A stretch of DNA of 64,000 bases from Morinoia aosen (GCA_030386875.1 CM059557.1:60900514-60964513); one strand, 5' to 3'. Counted from the stretch's first letter, positions 11,796 through 22,739 are shown. The notes: generated by a model from the sequence alone, not told the origin. Made by a program: numbers and translations.

Positions 11796-14060
11796 TTACG
11801 TTAGTAGGAGAGGAAAAGCAGATTGCATATCATTTAAAACCGGTTTTTCTTTCAAAATATGGAGAGATTCTAATATGCGGAGATTTGTTTGGCTTAATGC
11901 AGCGGAAATTGCTCTAAAATCCCGTAATCTAACTGGAATGTCGCACTTCTCTGCGTGAGAGCGGACTGAAGAGTGGGAAGGTGTGGAGAGTAACTGATTA
12001 GTTCTAAAACTCCTGCCGGCATGCTCTGCAACACGAACACTGAGGGCTCGAGTGGTCGAGCCCACGTACTCAGATGCACATTGTGCGCAGCTATATTTAT
12101 AAATCACTGATGAGAGTATACCCTCAGGAGTTTTATCTCTATAATTGAAAAATGTTCCTATTCTGTACGTATTGACTAACACTAATTTAAAATCAATCTG
12201 CGAAAAATGTTTCGAAAGAAGAATGGCAAGGTCTTTTTTAAATTTCTCCGATTGGTGACCGAAGAACGGAAACGAGAAAAAAGTTCGTTTTTAGGAGCGG
12301 TCGGTAGAGTGACATCGGTAAAAAAATTTCTGTCCAAAAAGTTCTTAACACAAGAATCAACTAGTGGTAAAGGAAAACCATTATTGCTAAAAAACCTTTC
12401 AAGAATTTAAATTCCTTATACATAGTTTAAAATGAAGAACACACACGATAGGCCCTAGATAACAATGCTTTGATGCTATTCAATTTGAAGGAGAATATAC
12501 AAAAAATGAAAAAACTAATTCCTAACACGGTAAATGTTTGCTTACGGAAAACAGAACTTTGAAACCTACCCTCTTTACGTGTTATAGTAGCGTCTAAAAA
12601 TGAGCGACAATTATTCTTTTCGGACTCCATAGTAAATTTGATGTTAGGGTGACGTGAGTTTAAAAATTCTAAAAATAAATTGCAATGGGAACTATTCCTA
12701 AACAAAAAATTACCATCAATATAACGTTTATAAAACACAGGCTTAAAATCTTCAGGACAAGAATCTAACCAGCGCTGTTCTTGATAACACATAAAAATAT
12801 TTGCAAAAGTAGGTCACAATGGAAGACCCATTCCTAATCCTATTTGCTGATAACATTTATCGTCAATGAGGAAAAACGAATTCAAGACGGAAAGTTGAAG
12901 TAGGGATTTGAACCACGATTTGGTTAGCCTAATGACGGAATCTACACTAGTAAATAATCTAATCAAATGTCAATAGTTTCATGTAGCGGTGTGTTGATAA
13001 AAAGACTTTCTACATCAAAAGACACCATAAACAGTTCGTCGGCGTTTTCTAAAGACGTTACTTCGTTGACAAAGGATTTGAATTTAACCCAGTATAAATA
13101 TTATATGTAAACGGAGCTAAAATAGGGACTTGGAACTTTGCAATGATGAAACTAGGAGTTTTGTATGTGGCATTTATTGAACGAAACGGGAAATTCATAT
13201 TAAAATTAGGTTTATGAATTTTTGGCAATCCATTTAAGATGACAGGACCAGGTCCCCAAACACAGAGACTTCTGTAGAAATCATCCGAAATTAAATGAGA
13301 ATTTTTCAGCTTTCTAAAGAAGTTATTGATTTTGTCTTCAACACGAATGGTGAATTTTAAGATTGGTTCGGTGATAACGTTGAATTTTGTTGTTGGCTTA
13401 CTTTCCGCGTTGCTGGGTGCCTTCACCAACCAGCAACCGCAAACAGCTTCACTGCTGTTGCACCTTCCGGTTCTCCACAGAATCGGAAGCAAGGCGCTGC
13501 CGGCCTTACGATCCAAACACACGGATGACTGCAAATCTCAGGAACGAAAACGCGCTGCGTTGGCACTCTCCCACGTCCATAACAACACTGCCGTCTCGGT
13601 CCCGCAGAAGCCCGGGGCCCCGGGCCCCGGTCGTACCGGCGCGGTTGCCACGTAGAGCACCAAGTCGAGGCGCTGGAGCGTACCCGCGACAGCGCCCTCT
13701 TGCGGCGGCAAAACACCACATTTGTATTATCTGAAATCAAACTGTGCATACTAAGGAAATACCTATCCCTATACACAAGTACTACAGCTCTTTCTTTATC
13801 TGGCCGAGTAATGATTATGCTTTTATCAGCTGAAAGTTTACGTAAGAGCTCCATTTCAGGTTTGCGAAAAATAGTCGAAAATATTTTGTACGGCTTAAAC
13901 GAGTAATAATATCTAAAAGCAAGAGTTTTAAGTTCATCTTCTAGTTTGAGAAATGGGTAAAGTTGAATTGATTTGAGACTGAATGCAAGTTTTTCAAAAT
14001 TTAAAAAATATTTACAAAATTTAGGTCAAGCAGGAACGAGAGGGTTTCCAGCCAGCTAGG
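11796..14060 (-). pseudogene. PLE2 reverse transcriptase / GIY-YIG endonuclease, broken
   Basis: From high to low coordinates: an N-terminal block ending ELLRKLSADKSIIITRPDKE (about 13854-13790); the solo LTR insertion; RVEDKINNFFRKLKNS and GLPKIHKPNF (13400-13190); FDVESLFINTP near 13015; a GLGMGLP region near 12820; the active-site block YKRYIDG (12700s), where the usual second aspartate is glycine; FLDATITR (about 12600); and an intact-looking endonuclease frame (11796-12182) with VIYKYSCAQC, YVGSTTRALSVRVAEH and the C-terminal LRILESLHILKEKPVLND. In that frame the GIY-like Y28, YVG 39-41, R50 and H54 are present. Several frame breaks and the YIDG change make it inactive. Confidence 0.85.
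13391..13720. mobile_element. 330-bp solo LTR inside PLE2
   Basis: A GC-rich block with TG...CA ends (TGTTGGCTTAC at the left, CACCACA at the right), flanked on both sides by TTTGT (13386-13390 and 13721-13725). Removing it with one TTTGT rejoins the PLE2 reading frame, so it is a clean later insertion. No internal retroelement sequence remains, as expected after LTR-LTR recombination. The minus-strand start TGTGGTGTT matches the first nine bases of the Gypsy LTR at 35901, but the rest differs. Confidence 0.8.
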
Positions 14061-14354
14061 TTCAAAGTAGAATCGTAGTTAACTGACAAGAAAACCTGTG
14101 TAGGATTCAAGAACATAAACAATCAAATGAAGAAACTTGAAAACAAGATTAGACTGCACGGAAAAAGGAATTGTCAAACTCTGTGCTCATACCTACATGC
14201 TAAGCATATGCGATTATTCTTTTATAACAGATCAGTATTGGTATATTGCATCAGAATAGCTAAGAAACAGTGATTGAATAAAATATTATACGTTATATTT
14301 AGTAGGTTGAGTTGATTACTTTATTATATATTGAATACATGCATGGAATATTAA

Positions 14355-15359
14355 GGGAGACGCCCTCGCTGAAATTTACAGAATTAATGAAATGCCTGTA
14401 ACGTTTTTCTATGGAACTTAGATCTATGAAAATTGTCAAACACATGTTCTTCTGAAAATAAATAGGGGTCTTCTCCATAACTTTTCCCAACTTTCGACAT
14501 AATTTTGGAGACAATGGGGGAAAAGGGAGGAAGGGGGAAGTGCATACTTTTGAAAAGACGTTTTCTCTAAACGTACTCATCTTGGAGCAATGATTTAAGA
14601 GTCATTGGATGAGCAATAAATTGCTGCATGATGAATCGAAGGATTATTTTGAATTTCGCAATAATTTAGTTATTATAAAATGTTAAACTTTTTTTATAAA
14701 TTTTTTTCCGTATTTTTAATGTAACCAAAAATTACTATTAATAAAAAAACTTGTATGCCAGTAGATAGAGGAGCTTGTTGCGCATCTAATGATACCTAAA
14801 TCATTGCTCTACAATAAAAACTGTCGGAGAAAATAGATTTTGGAAAATAACCATGTACCCCACATTTTCCATTATTTCCGTAATTATGGCTAAAATGGGA
14901 AAAGTTATCTACACGACTTATATTTATTTTTACAAATACATAAACATGTCTATTTTCATAGATCTAGATTCCATTGAATGAACGTTACAGTCATTTTGTA
15001 AAAATAAGTAATATCTTCCAATCTGTAATTCTTGACATATATTTTATCTATGTAATTCAGAAATTACCATGAAAATCAAAATAACCCATCGACTCGTCAT
15101 GCAGCAATTTATTGCGCATTCATTGACACCTAAAGCATTGCTCTAAGATAAGCTTTTAATGAGAAGATGTCTCTTGAAAAGTATGCACTTTCCCCTACCC
15201 TATTCCCAATTGTCTCCAAAGTTATGTCGGAAGTGGGAAAAATTTATAGAGACGACCCCTATTTACTTCCAAAAATACCTACGTACGTCAATTTTCTTAG
15301 ATATAGATCTCATACAACAAATGTACAGACATTTCCTTGATTTTGGGTGTATGTCTCCC
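14355..15359. mobile_element. Palindromic TTAA element A
   Basis: About 1005 bp, flanked by TTAA at 14351-14354 and 15360-15363. The ends are inverted (GGGAGACGCCC left, GTCTCCC right). The arms 14355-14640 and 15100-15359 are long imperfect inverted repeats. The middle (14760-15060) holds another copy of the same motif (TCATTGCTCTA, ATAGATCTAGATTCCAT). No coding capacity. TTAA targets are typical of piggyBac, but these termini do not match a family I can name. Confidence 0.7.
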
Positions 15360-15363
15360 TTAA

Positions 15364-16364
15364 GGGGATCTACTACCCTGGAATGGACCTAATGGCTCAA
15401 AAGTCACTGTACACATTTCTAATGCACTTAGAGGAACGAATATCCCTACAGATATGTAAAATTTAATTCCAAACACATTTGCATTTTTAAATTTTTCGAT
15501 TTTCGCGAAAAAGAAAGTTAATTTTTGAAAACAGGAAAAAAAATTGCGCCAAACCTATCTCACTCTACAATTTTCAACGTAAAGCGTGATTTTGGTCTCA
15601 TTCGAAGCGAAAGGACTGTAAGAAGGCTGTCACGTAGGATCTTTTTGATTTTCTAATTAGAAAAAAGTTATGGTTACAAATGTCAAAAAAATTCTTCCAA
15701 AATAAATCCTAGACTACTCATTCTAATCCCATATTGCAGCATTCTATTGCAACTAGGTGAACAAGAATGAATAATTATATGTGAAATTGAATTCTGAACA
15801 CATTTGATTCTATAAAAATTTTCGATTTTCGCCATAGAAAAAAAATTGAGAAAAAAAAGAAAAAAAATTGAAAAATTTCCTCACCCCACAATTTTCAACG
15901 TAGAAGCGTGATTTTGGTCTCATTTGATGCGGTTTGACAGTGGAAACATCGTAACGAAGCGAAACTCTTTGAATTTCATGTTTAATTTTTATTGGTAATT
16001 AACTCATTTTTTGGACTTTTTTTACATATCGGACATATGTAACCATTACTTTTTTTCTAATCGGAAAATCGTAAAGATCCTACGTAACGACCTTTGTACA
16101 ATCTTTCCGCTTCGAATGAGACCAAAATCACGCTTTTACGTTGAAAATTATAGATTGTAATAGGTTTGGCGGAATGTTTTTTTCATCTTGTTTTCAAAAA
16201 TTACCTTTTTTCGCGAAAATCGAAAAATTTTTTTAGGCAAATGTGTTTGGAATTCAATTTTACATATCTGCATGCATTTTCGTTCCCCTAGGTGCAATAG
16301 ACATGGGAAAAAATACATTTGTAAAATTGGGTGATTCAGGTAAAGCCCAGGGTAGTAGATCCCC
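15364..16364. mobile_element. Palindromic TTAA element B
   Basis: About 1001 bp, flanked by TTAA at 15360-15363 and 16365-16368, with termini GGGGATCTACTACCCTGG and its complement. The arms 15364-15700 and 16030-16364 pair over most of their length (shared blocks include CGATTTTCGCGAAAA, GTGATTTTGGTCTCATTCGA and CGTAGGATCTTT). The left TTAA is the same copy that ends element A. Its right end is only 12 bp from a splice donor at 16377-16378. Confidence 0.75.
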
Positions 16365-16378
16365 TTAAGTATACTCAC

Positions 16379-16550
16379 CAATGATTTGGACGCAGAACGG
16401 ATGCACTCTGAATTTTTTTTTCCCCGCGCCGGTTTTCCCAAGCCCAGTGTAGATAAACTGGACAGCAAGCTCTTGTGAAATCATTCTTTTGAGAATGCGG
16501 CGTATTGTGCCTCCGCCGTTGACCCCTACGTTATGCTTGAGCTTGTCAAT
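16379..16550 (-). CDS. Exon of a DUF4806-like protein
   Basis: A 172-bp open segment with an acceptor TTACTTTCAG just before it (minus strand, AG at 16551-16552) and a donor GTGAGT after it (GT at 16377-16378). It encodes DKLKHNVGVNGGGTIRRILK followed by ELAVQFIYTGLGKTG and KKKFRVHPFCVQII. This resembles the DUF4806 pattern (helical repeat, then a W/Y-x-G-x-x-GK segment and a hydrophobic C-terminal strand). DUF4806 function is unknown; the family is common in insects and often associated with mobile DNA. Upstream exon candidates lie at 20919-21123 and 22431-22592. The phase does not connect directly to the 20919 exon, so at least one exon is missing or the link is wrong. Confidence 0.5.
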
Positions 16551-16649
16551 CTGAAAGTAATAGTTCAGTTGAAATCGAAGTTTACTGTGCGCATGATCAA
16601 AAATAACTTCTGAGAAAATTACATGCAATGGAGGAAAGCAATACACATT

Positions 16650-17380
16650 ATTCTAGTTGATTTTTTTCTACATATTTTTATAGTTTACATTCCTCTTACT
16701 CCAATATTCAATTTTTTTTATATTTCATTGTTCTCATTCCTTAAACTTTCATACCTATGTCAGATTGCTGAATATTAATTGTTTCACATCACTCATCGGT
16801 GCTAAATTCTTCATTATCCAGTACCAGTTGGCCACTTCCATATGATGATTTGACTACGTTCAAATTATTCTTCACCTACTAGAATTTCTGTAACATACTT
16901 TCTTACCTCACAGTAAACTATGGTACATATGTAATTAACTCTATTCCTAGCATGAGCTTCATTTTTCCCACCAGTCATTTGCATCAACATACATTGTTTC
17001 TAATGTTTTGCATCTTTCTCCTCCCTTCCACCTTTTTGCTTATTTTCATCTTTTCTTCCGCCCTTTTACAAATCAGACTGAGTTTTCAGGCCCTCAATCT
17101 TAGCTATTTTCACTTTTACACGTGCAATGCTTTCAATACACTCAAACTCCAAATTTTTCACATTCTCCTTTCATCTTACCAATCCACCTTACAAGCCTAA
17201 CACATCAACCTAAAATACAACTCTACATATAAAAAAATCCATCATAAACCAGGCATTCTCATCTACAGTTAATTCATCTTATTTCTAAAAAATACAAAAA
17301 CATTTATTGAAATTAAATTTTCATTTTAATGGATTTTCTAGACTGTTTGCAATAAGACAAGCAAATACGTTACATATATA
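16650..17380. other. No recognisable feature
   Basis: Pyrimidine-rich on the plus strand around 16950-17200, otherwise AT-rich. On the gene model above this is intron. Confidence 0.4.
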
Positions 17381-17491
17381 CAGGGTATTTTTTACTTTGA
17401 ACAAACTTCGAACTTAGGTACAAAAACTCAAAATAAATCGATTTTCATGAATGACAAAATGTCCAAAACTCTTTAGTTTTCGAGTTATAGT
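17381..17491. repeat. Left TIR of mariner-related element
   Basis: Starts CAGGGTATTTTTTACTTTG and continues through ACAAACTTCGAACTTAGG, GAATGACAAAATGTCC and TAGTTTTCGAGTTAT. Matches the complement of 20535-20648 almost base for base. Confidence 0.8.
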
Positions 17492-17801
17492 TACTTGAAG
17501 AATATTAGAACTTCAAGTAGGATTGCACGCGCGCACCATTTTTAGCGCTACCTTTGATAGTTGAAGAGGTTTTTGGGCCCCACTAATGTAGTATTTTTGT
17601 AATTTCACAATGAAACTTGCGTGCACATGTTTTACAAATAAGAATAAATTGTCTTAAATGAGTAATTATCAATTATTATTATGTAAGCTAACCATTCATC
17701 AGTAAGCATTGCAGGACACAGGTAAAAAACATAATCAATACACACTTTAATGTAAGAACTTTAACGCAAGAACAAACTTGAATACAGTTTTATTACAACA
17801 G

Positions 17802-18573
17802 TTACTCGAAATGGCCTCCATGAACTTCAACACATTTACGACATCTAACAGGCAGTGAGCCTTACAGATTGAAACACGCCAGGCATTTCCGTAATACGGC
17901 CAGCTGAGTCCACAATGCGTCCAACCAGATCCTGTTCCGATTCAACAGGAGTGGCATCCACGAGGTCCACACGTTGACACTAAATCTGTGCTGGTGACTA
18001 TTAGGCTGAATAACATGAGGGTTATTTCCAGCCCAGTTATGATTATTGTGACGGTTGAACCCCATCACGACAGAAATAAGCTTCATCTGTGAAGAGAATA
18101 AGTTTTGAGAACCCGCGATTCATTCTTTCCTGTTGCATTAACCACTGGCAAAACAGCATACGAGGTTCAAAATCACCTGGCATGAGCCCTTGCACTCTTT
18201 GGAAATGGTACGGATGTAATTGCTGACGATGTAGTGCCCTCCACACAGTAGTATGGTTTCGCAAGCCAAGACGTTCACGAGTGCTGGTTCGTGGATGTTG
18301 CTCAAAGTATTCCACAATTATTCTATCCTCCTGTGGATGATGGCCGCGCCCAACATTCCCTCTGTTAACGTTGAAGCTGCCGGTGTCACGCAATATCGCA
18401 TGCAGATTAGCAAAATACCGGAAATCAGGCACTTCGCGCCTAGGAAACCTTTCTCTGTACATCCTCAGAGCGAGCCTACCATTTCTGCCTGCAGCTCCAT
18501 AAATCAAATGCATGTCTGCCTTCTCCGCATTGGTAAATCTTTCCATGGTCACTGTGCAACGGCGTGTCAACAA
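17802..18573 (-). pseudogene. DUF4817-type mariner-like transposase, broken
   Basis: Begins MERFTNAEKADMHLIYGAAG (DUF4817 helix-turn-helix, ATG at about 18546), then an HTH region ending TTVWRALHRQQLHPYHFQRV, then the first catalytic block LFTDEAYFCRDG (near 18050). A frameshift after RDG is followed by NRHNNHNWAGNNPHVIQP and HQHRFSVNVW in another frame. The middle, with the second and third acidic residues, is deleted or scrambled. The end RCRKCVEVHGGHFE with a stop at 17802-17804 is the usual C-terminus of this family. Inactive. Confidence 0.8.
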
Positions 18574-18610
18574 ATGGCGAACTGATACTGCAACACGTGC
18601 GTTCCAGTAA

Positions 18611-20134
18611 TGTAGGTTGTTAATAATAAATTTTATTTCATTATGTTGCGATATGAGAAGAGGGTGGGGTTTAGGACCCCCTTCCCAGACGCTGAGGGAA
18701 TCTCAACCCCCGCAAATTTTAAAGTATTATACTTCATGCTTGCGTACACCTGCATACCAGACATGGAGAATAAAAGAATTTGAAAGATTTACATGAATTT
18801 ATTTTAGAAACACGTGGATTTGAATATGACACAAGAAATGGGAGATTCAGGCTAGAAAATTATTGGATGCCAGCGAACGATTACATGATTTAACGTAAAA
18901 CACCATTTCTTGGCAACCGTCGAAAGGGGAGTTTACGCACAAAAGAAACGTAATGAAACATAAAAATGAACATCCTGGCTGGCACACACACGAAATAAAT
19001 AGTCATGTCAATATCTTACACAACACAGAATTCGAACATGAGCCAATTTTCCGCATGACACAAATTACATTTGATTGCTCGCCGCTCGGAACGCACTATT
19101 ACATGTGCTGGCTGTGCTAGAACTTTCACACCTAAAAAATCACCTTTCTGAGTTTTCAAACAGTAACTGGGTGTTAACACTTTCTTGCAATTGTAGATCG
19201 CGATGACTCAATACACTTCCAATGCTGCTTGAAGAATTTACATAGTGCAGATTAGCCGATGAATTAACACACTCCCAATGCTGCTTGAGAATTCACGTAG
19301 TGCACATCAGACCGTCCCACGGTCTCGAAGTTCGTTCCCGCTCCTCGGTCCCGAAGTTGCTTCTTGCTCGCTAGCAGGCCGTAGTGCGGAAGCGCTGTAC
19401 TCAGTCTCCATTTCAAGCTCTGAATCACGAGTCTGCCTGACCATTGCAGGACTCGTAGTGGCGGCATCATTGCAGACTCTGAAGGCGGTGCAGTTATTAT
19501 TTGCTTGTAAGAATTACTTGCGAGTTTGGTGTTGAAGTTCAAACATTTGGACTGTTTCCAGAGGCGTGGTTACGGGGCTGTCCTTAGCGCACTTTGCCGC
19601 TCCATTGACATGCTTCAAGCAGATTGCTCTTACACATCAGTATTTTGACGGTTGCAGGTGATGATTATCTTCTTGAAGCCTCGATGTTCACTTTACTCAA
19701 ATATTTAAATTTTTTTGCCGCTCACGTTGGATGCATTCCGGCCGCGGCCGAAAATGCTCCGTTGGGTGTGCCCTCAGATCACGTACACCTCCTTCTTGTA
19801 TAACTCAAGCAAACCCTCTCCCCTCGAATGTACTCGTCCGCCGCTTACATACTCTCGCTTGTTTTCTTTTCCAGAACATTCGCGACTGTTCTTTTCGCAA
19901 AGATTCACGTGTTTCACTTACGATTGGTTTAGCCTTACTTGTTTCGGGTTCTGAAATGTCATTGGTCCGCGCTCTGCCACACCCCCACGCCTGCTCGCTT
20001 GGCAAGCGTTCATTGGTGTAGCACAGTTGGTTCTCTGTTAACGCCTTCCCCCTTCCCCTCGAAGCAGCCCCGCTTGGCGCGCAGGCGCCTGCGTCACCGG
20101 CCTAGCCGTCAAATTCCAATCCTTGCCGCCAACA
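18611..20134. mobile_element. Candidate solo LTR (GC-rich insert)
   Basis: A 1.5-kb block, GC-rich in its right half, inserted next to the transposase start. Possible ends are TGTAGGTTG (left) and GCCGCCAACA (right), giving TG...CA. Read on the minus strand it would begin TGTTGGCGGCAAGG, like an LTR. AATGTA occurs at both sides (18609-18614, 20133-20138) but overlaps the proposed ends, so the target duplication is not clean. No protein found. Confidence 0.3.
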
Positions 20135-20534
20135 ATGTAACATTTCTCACAAAATAAAGGACGGCATCTTTGAACCATATATTGCCTATCCTGAATTGAT
20201 TCCTAACAATACCAGTGATAACGGTTTTTGACTTTTCCTAAAGTGAAGTATTTTCCCACAAACATTTTACGAGCATGTTTCCCAAAAAAGATATTTTACG
20301 AGAGTATTTTTTAATAATTCCCAAAAACATTTTATGAGAGTAGTATTTCCTCACAATTATTTCAGTTTCACATTGCATCTTGAAATCTTGTCGTTGATTA
20401 CATGGAATGGATAACCCATAATGAAATGAGAAAAAATGCTTTAATTGTATTCGACAATCTCGAAAACTAGCAACTTTAAATAACAATTGGTGTGCGGCCC
20501 AATTATAACATGCACTTCTAAACATGCTTTACGA

Positions 20535-20648
20535 CGCCATAATTCGAAAACTAAAGAGTTTTGGACATTTTGTCATTCATGAAAATCGATTTATTTTGAG
20601 TTTTTGTACCTAAGTTCGAAGTTTGTTCAAAGAAAAAAAACACCCTAT
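20535..20648. repeat. Right TIR of mariner-related element
   Basis: Complement of 17381-17491, ending AACACCCTATATA. The outermost bases differ (TAGGGTGTTT versus CAGGGTATTT when read inwards). Confidence 0.8.
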
Positions 20649-20918
20649 ATATATATCGTTATCCAACAGATATAAGCCATAAGCCGATGTTTTACTTTCG
20701 ATTGAGAACACTCTGTTCATTTCACAGCAATTTATTCTGAAAGAAAGGAATAAACTTTGGCATATTCATTCTGGCAAAAACATAACAAGTAAGATAAATA
20801 GTTCTACTGCTTTCTAAAAATTAAGAGGTGATCTTTCATTATACCTGTTTTCCTAAACCTTTGATTAGGATAGCAAAGCTTAAATTAACACATCATTCAA
20901 AATAGAAATATAACTTAC

Positions 20919-21123
20919 TTTGGCTGAGAGATAATTTATTCAGCTGTCCGGGATAAAGTGATACACTGAGGAAGCTGAGAAGAAGTTGCCTTGTGTCCAT
21001 AACGTCGTACGGCCGACGTGAGGGTTCGTGAAAAAGGGCTGTCTTCTGTGCAGCTACCTTTTTCTGGGGTGCTAGCTTTTCCGCGAAGCTGCCCTTCCTG
21101 AGGTTTGATCGTGTGGGTACCAC
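20919..21123 (-). CDS. Candidate middle exon, unassigned
   Basis: A 205-bp open stretch on the minus strand ending at a strong donor (CAAA|GTAAGT, GT at 20917-20918), with acceptor-like AG at 21124-21125. If spliced to the segment ending at 22431, the frame is continuous. It encodes basic, low-complexity protein (LAPQKKVAAQKTALFHEPSR). It is recognised only by its splice sites and openness. Confidence 0.3.
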
Positions 21124-21335
21124 CTACGCTGTAATTAGTCCACTAGGGCAACAGAAATAATTTTTGTTGGTGCCAAACTACGGCGCTACCGCTAGAGTGA
21201 AGTTTGTGTGGGTACTGCCTATGTCGTCATTAGTCCGCTAGGGCAACAGAAGTAAATTCTGTTTGTGCCGAACTACAGCGGTACCGTTAAGAAGACTAGC
21301 AACTGTCTGCGCCGTAATCAGTCCGTTAGGGCTCC
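21112..21335. repeat. ~92-bp tandem repeat, 2.4 units
   Basis: Units start near 21112, 21205 and 21298 (last partial). Each contains a form of TAATTAGTCCACTAGGGCAA and GTGCCAAACTACGGCGCTAC, with about 15-20% divergence. The repeats reach the acceptor side of the candidate exon, so each unit carries an acceptor-like CCCTAG on the minus strand. Confidence 0.65.
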
Positions 21336-22420
21336 TCAGGAAATTCCCTGATTCGCTGAACAGCGACAGCGTCTTTCTTTACGAAAAACTATGCGGGATA
21401 TTGTGTCCTCCCAAGGTGGTTCCTTAAGCCCCATTTTAGGCGAGGTGTCGTAATAGACTAAATCCTGTATCAAAAAGGAGAATGGAAACACTTTTGACCA
21501 TAGGATCTGAAATGTTTATAGCAAAATCTCTTTGCAGTGCCTCTAAAATATACAGATACATTTCAGCAACGACAGTGATTTATTTTTATTGCAAAAATAG
21601 TGCGTACAAACATGAGTTACTGCATAACATGGTTCAACACGCAAAATAACATTTAAATATTAGTGCTATTCAGCTAGGCAATCAAAATAATATGGGAATA
21701 TTGAAATACAATACAAATAGCATTTAAATGTTAACTAAAGTAAAAAAAACAGACCTAGGAGAGATACAGGAAACAGACCTAGGAGAGATACAGGAAGCAG
21801 GACACATAAAGAAAATGTCTAAGATTAAGGGTGACTAAAAGACGGGACTCGAAACCACCTGCGCTGCCTGACACCGTGCCCTCATCAAATTCTCACTCTG
21901 TAGTTGAGGTCCCAGTGATACCTTACAGGTTATTTTCGCAGTGTTCTTGAGTTGCTGGGGAATGAAGAAAATTATATTGTAAATATTGAAATACATGCAT
22001 AACATTTTATTATATGCTACATATTCATTACCTGTTCATGATAGAAAACTATTTCACAAACAACATAATTAATTTTTTGTTTTATTTTAAATCGAAATAA
22101 ATATTTTCTATTTGTCACATGTTTATTTCTACAAGGTGCTCATACTGTGTCAAAGAACTTCAGCACTAGGTTGGGACAATTAAAATAAACGTACAGAGAT
22201 GAAAAAACCTCAATTTCTGATATATTTCAAAAATATATGTGATTTCAGAATGATATCTGAAGGAATGTATTGAACAAAAATTCAAAACACTTAGCAAAAA
22301 CATTGACATTATGTCGCATTTTGACTTACATTTTGCAATTGGAAAACCTGAATTTAACGCAATAAAAGCTGGAAGGACCTCAAAATACGAGTACAAGGGA
22401 CCAATGACATAGACGAAATA
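21336..22420. other. No gene; one short tandem duplication
   Basis: Contains a 24-bp exact tandem duplication at 21749-21796 (ACAGACCTAGGAGAG...). Nothing else recognised. Confidence 0.5.
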
Positions 22421-22430
22421 TAATCCTTAC

Positions 22431-22592
22431 TTGCAGTTGTGAGCACGGTGCATAGGTACTGCTGCCATTTGGAGGTCTTAGGTTGTTGTTCTTTTGAGAT
22501 TTTTCATGTGAGTTTTGCCAAGAATATGACACCACAGCACTTGTTCTCTCATAAGTAAGCTCAACTGCTGCAAATTTTTTCATGTCTTCCAT
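22431..22592 (-). CDS. Candidate first coding exon, DUF4806-associated N-terminus
   Basis: Minus-strand frame open from beyond 22736 to a donor GTAAGG (GT at 22429-22430). From the ATG at 22592 it reads MEDMKKFAAVELTYERTSAV, then VSYSW and, later, NLRPPNG. The AVEL...VVSYSW...PP layout resembles the N-terminal segment found before DUF4806 in insect proteins (VEF...VP..W...PP). It ends in phase 0, compatible with 20919-21123. The frame upstream of this ATG is also open, so the start is uncertain. It could be a chance frame. Confidence 0.35.
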
Positions 22593-22739
22593 TCCTACTG
22601 AACAGATAAGTTTTCCAGATATTTCTAGAATTCTTTTTAGCAATAAGCCAGGTTCAGGTATTTCATTCATATAGACTCTATTAGAACAATAATTACCTAC
22701 ACAAATTATTATGGCTCGATATTCAGTAGCAGACACAAG

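Larger units (their letters stand above)
11640..14060 (-). mobile_element. Penelope-like retroelement copy 2 (PLE2)
   Basis: A near full-length but dead PLE on the minus strand. It runs from an N-terminal region near 14060 to the tail with a hammerhead-like motif at 11659-11684. It shares the N-terminal KYFL, YYSFKPYKIFST pattern with PLE1, so both belong to related lineages. It is interrupted by a solo LTR at 13391-13720. I do not see an inverted tail copy at its 5' end. Confidence 0.8.
17381..20648 (-). mobile_element. Mariner-related transposon with 110-bp TIRs
   Basis: Terminal inverted repeats (17381-17491 and 20535-20648) are nearly identical and are preceded by TATATA, fitting the TA target of the IS630-Tc1-mariner superfamily. 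The minus-strand transposase remnant lies at 17802-18573. A GC-rich LTR-like block (18611-20134) inflates the size; without it the element is about 1.75 kb. On the gene model it sits inside an intron. Confidence 0.75.

Noticed and set aside
13423-13854. 143-codon minus-strand frame as a single gene
   Set aside because: It is a chimera: the first third is PLE2 reverse transcriptase, the rest is translated solo LTR.
14351-16368. Calling the TTAA-flanked palindromes piggyBac elements
   Set aside because: The TTAA target fits, but the termini and the hairpin build match no piggyBac terminus I can recognise, and no transposase is present.
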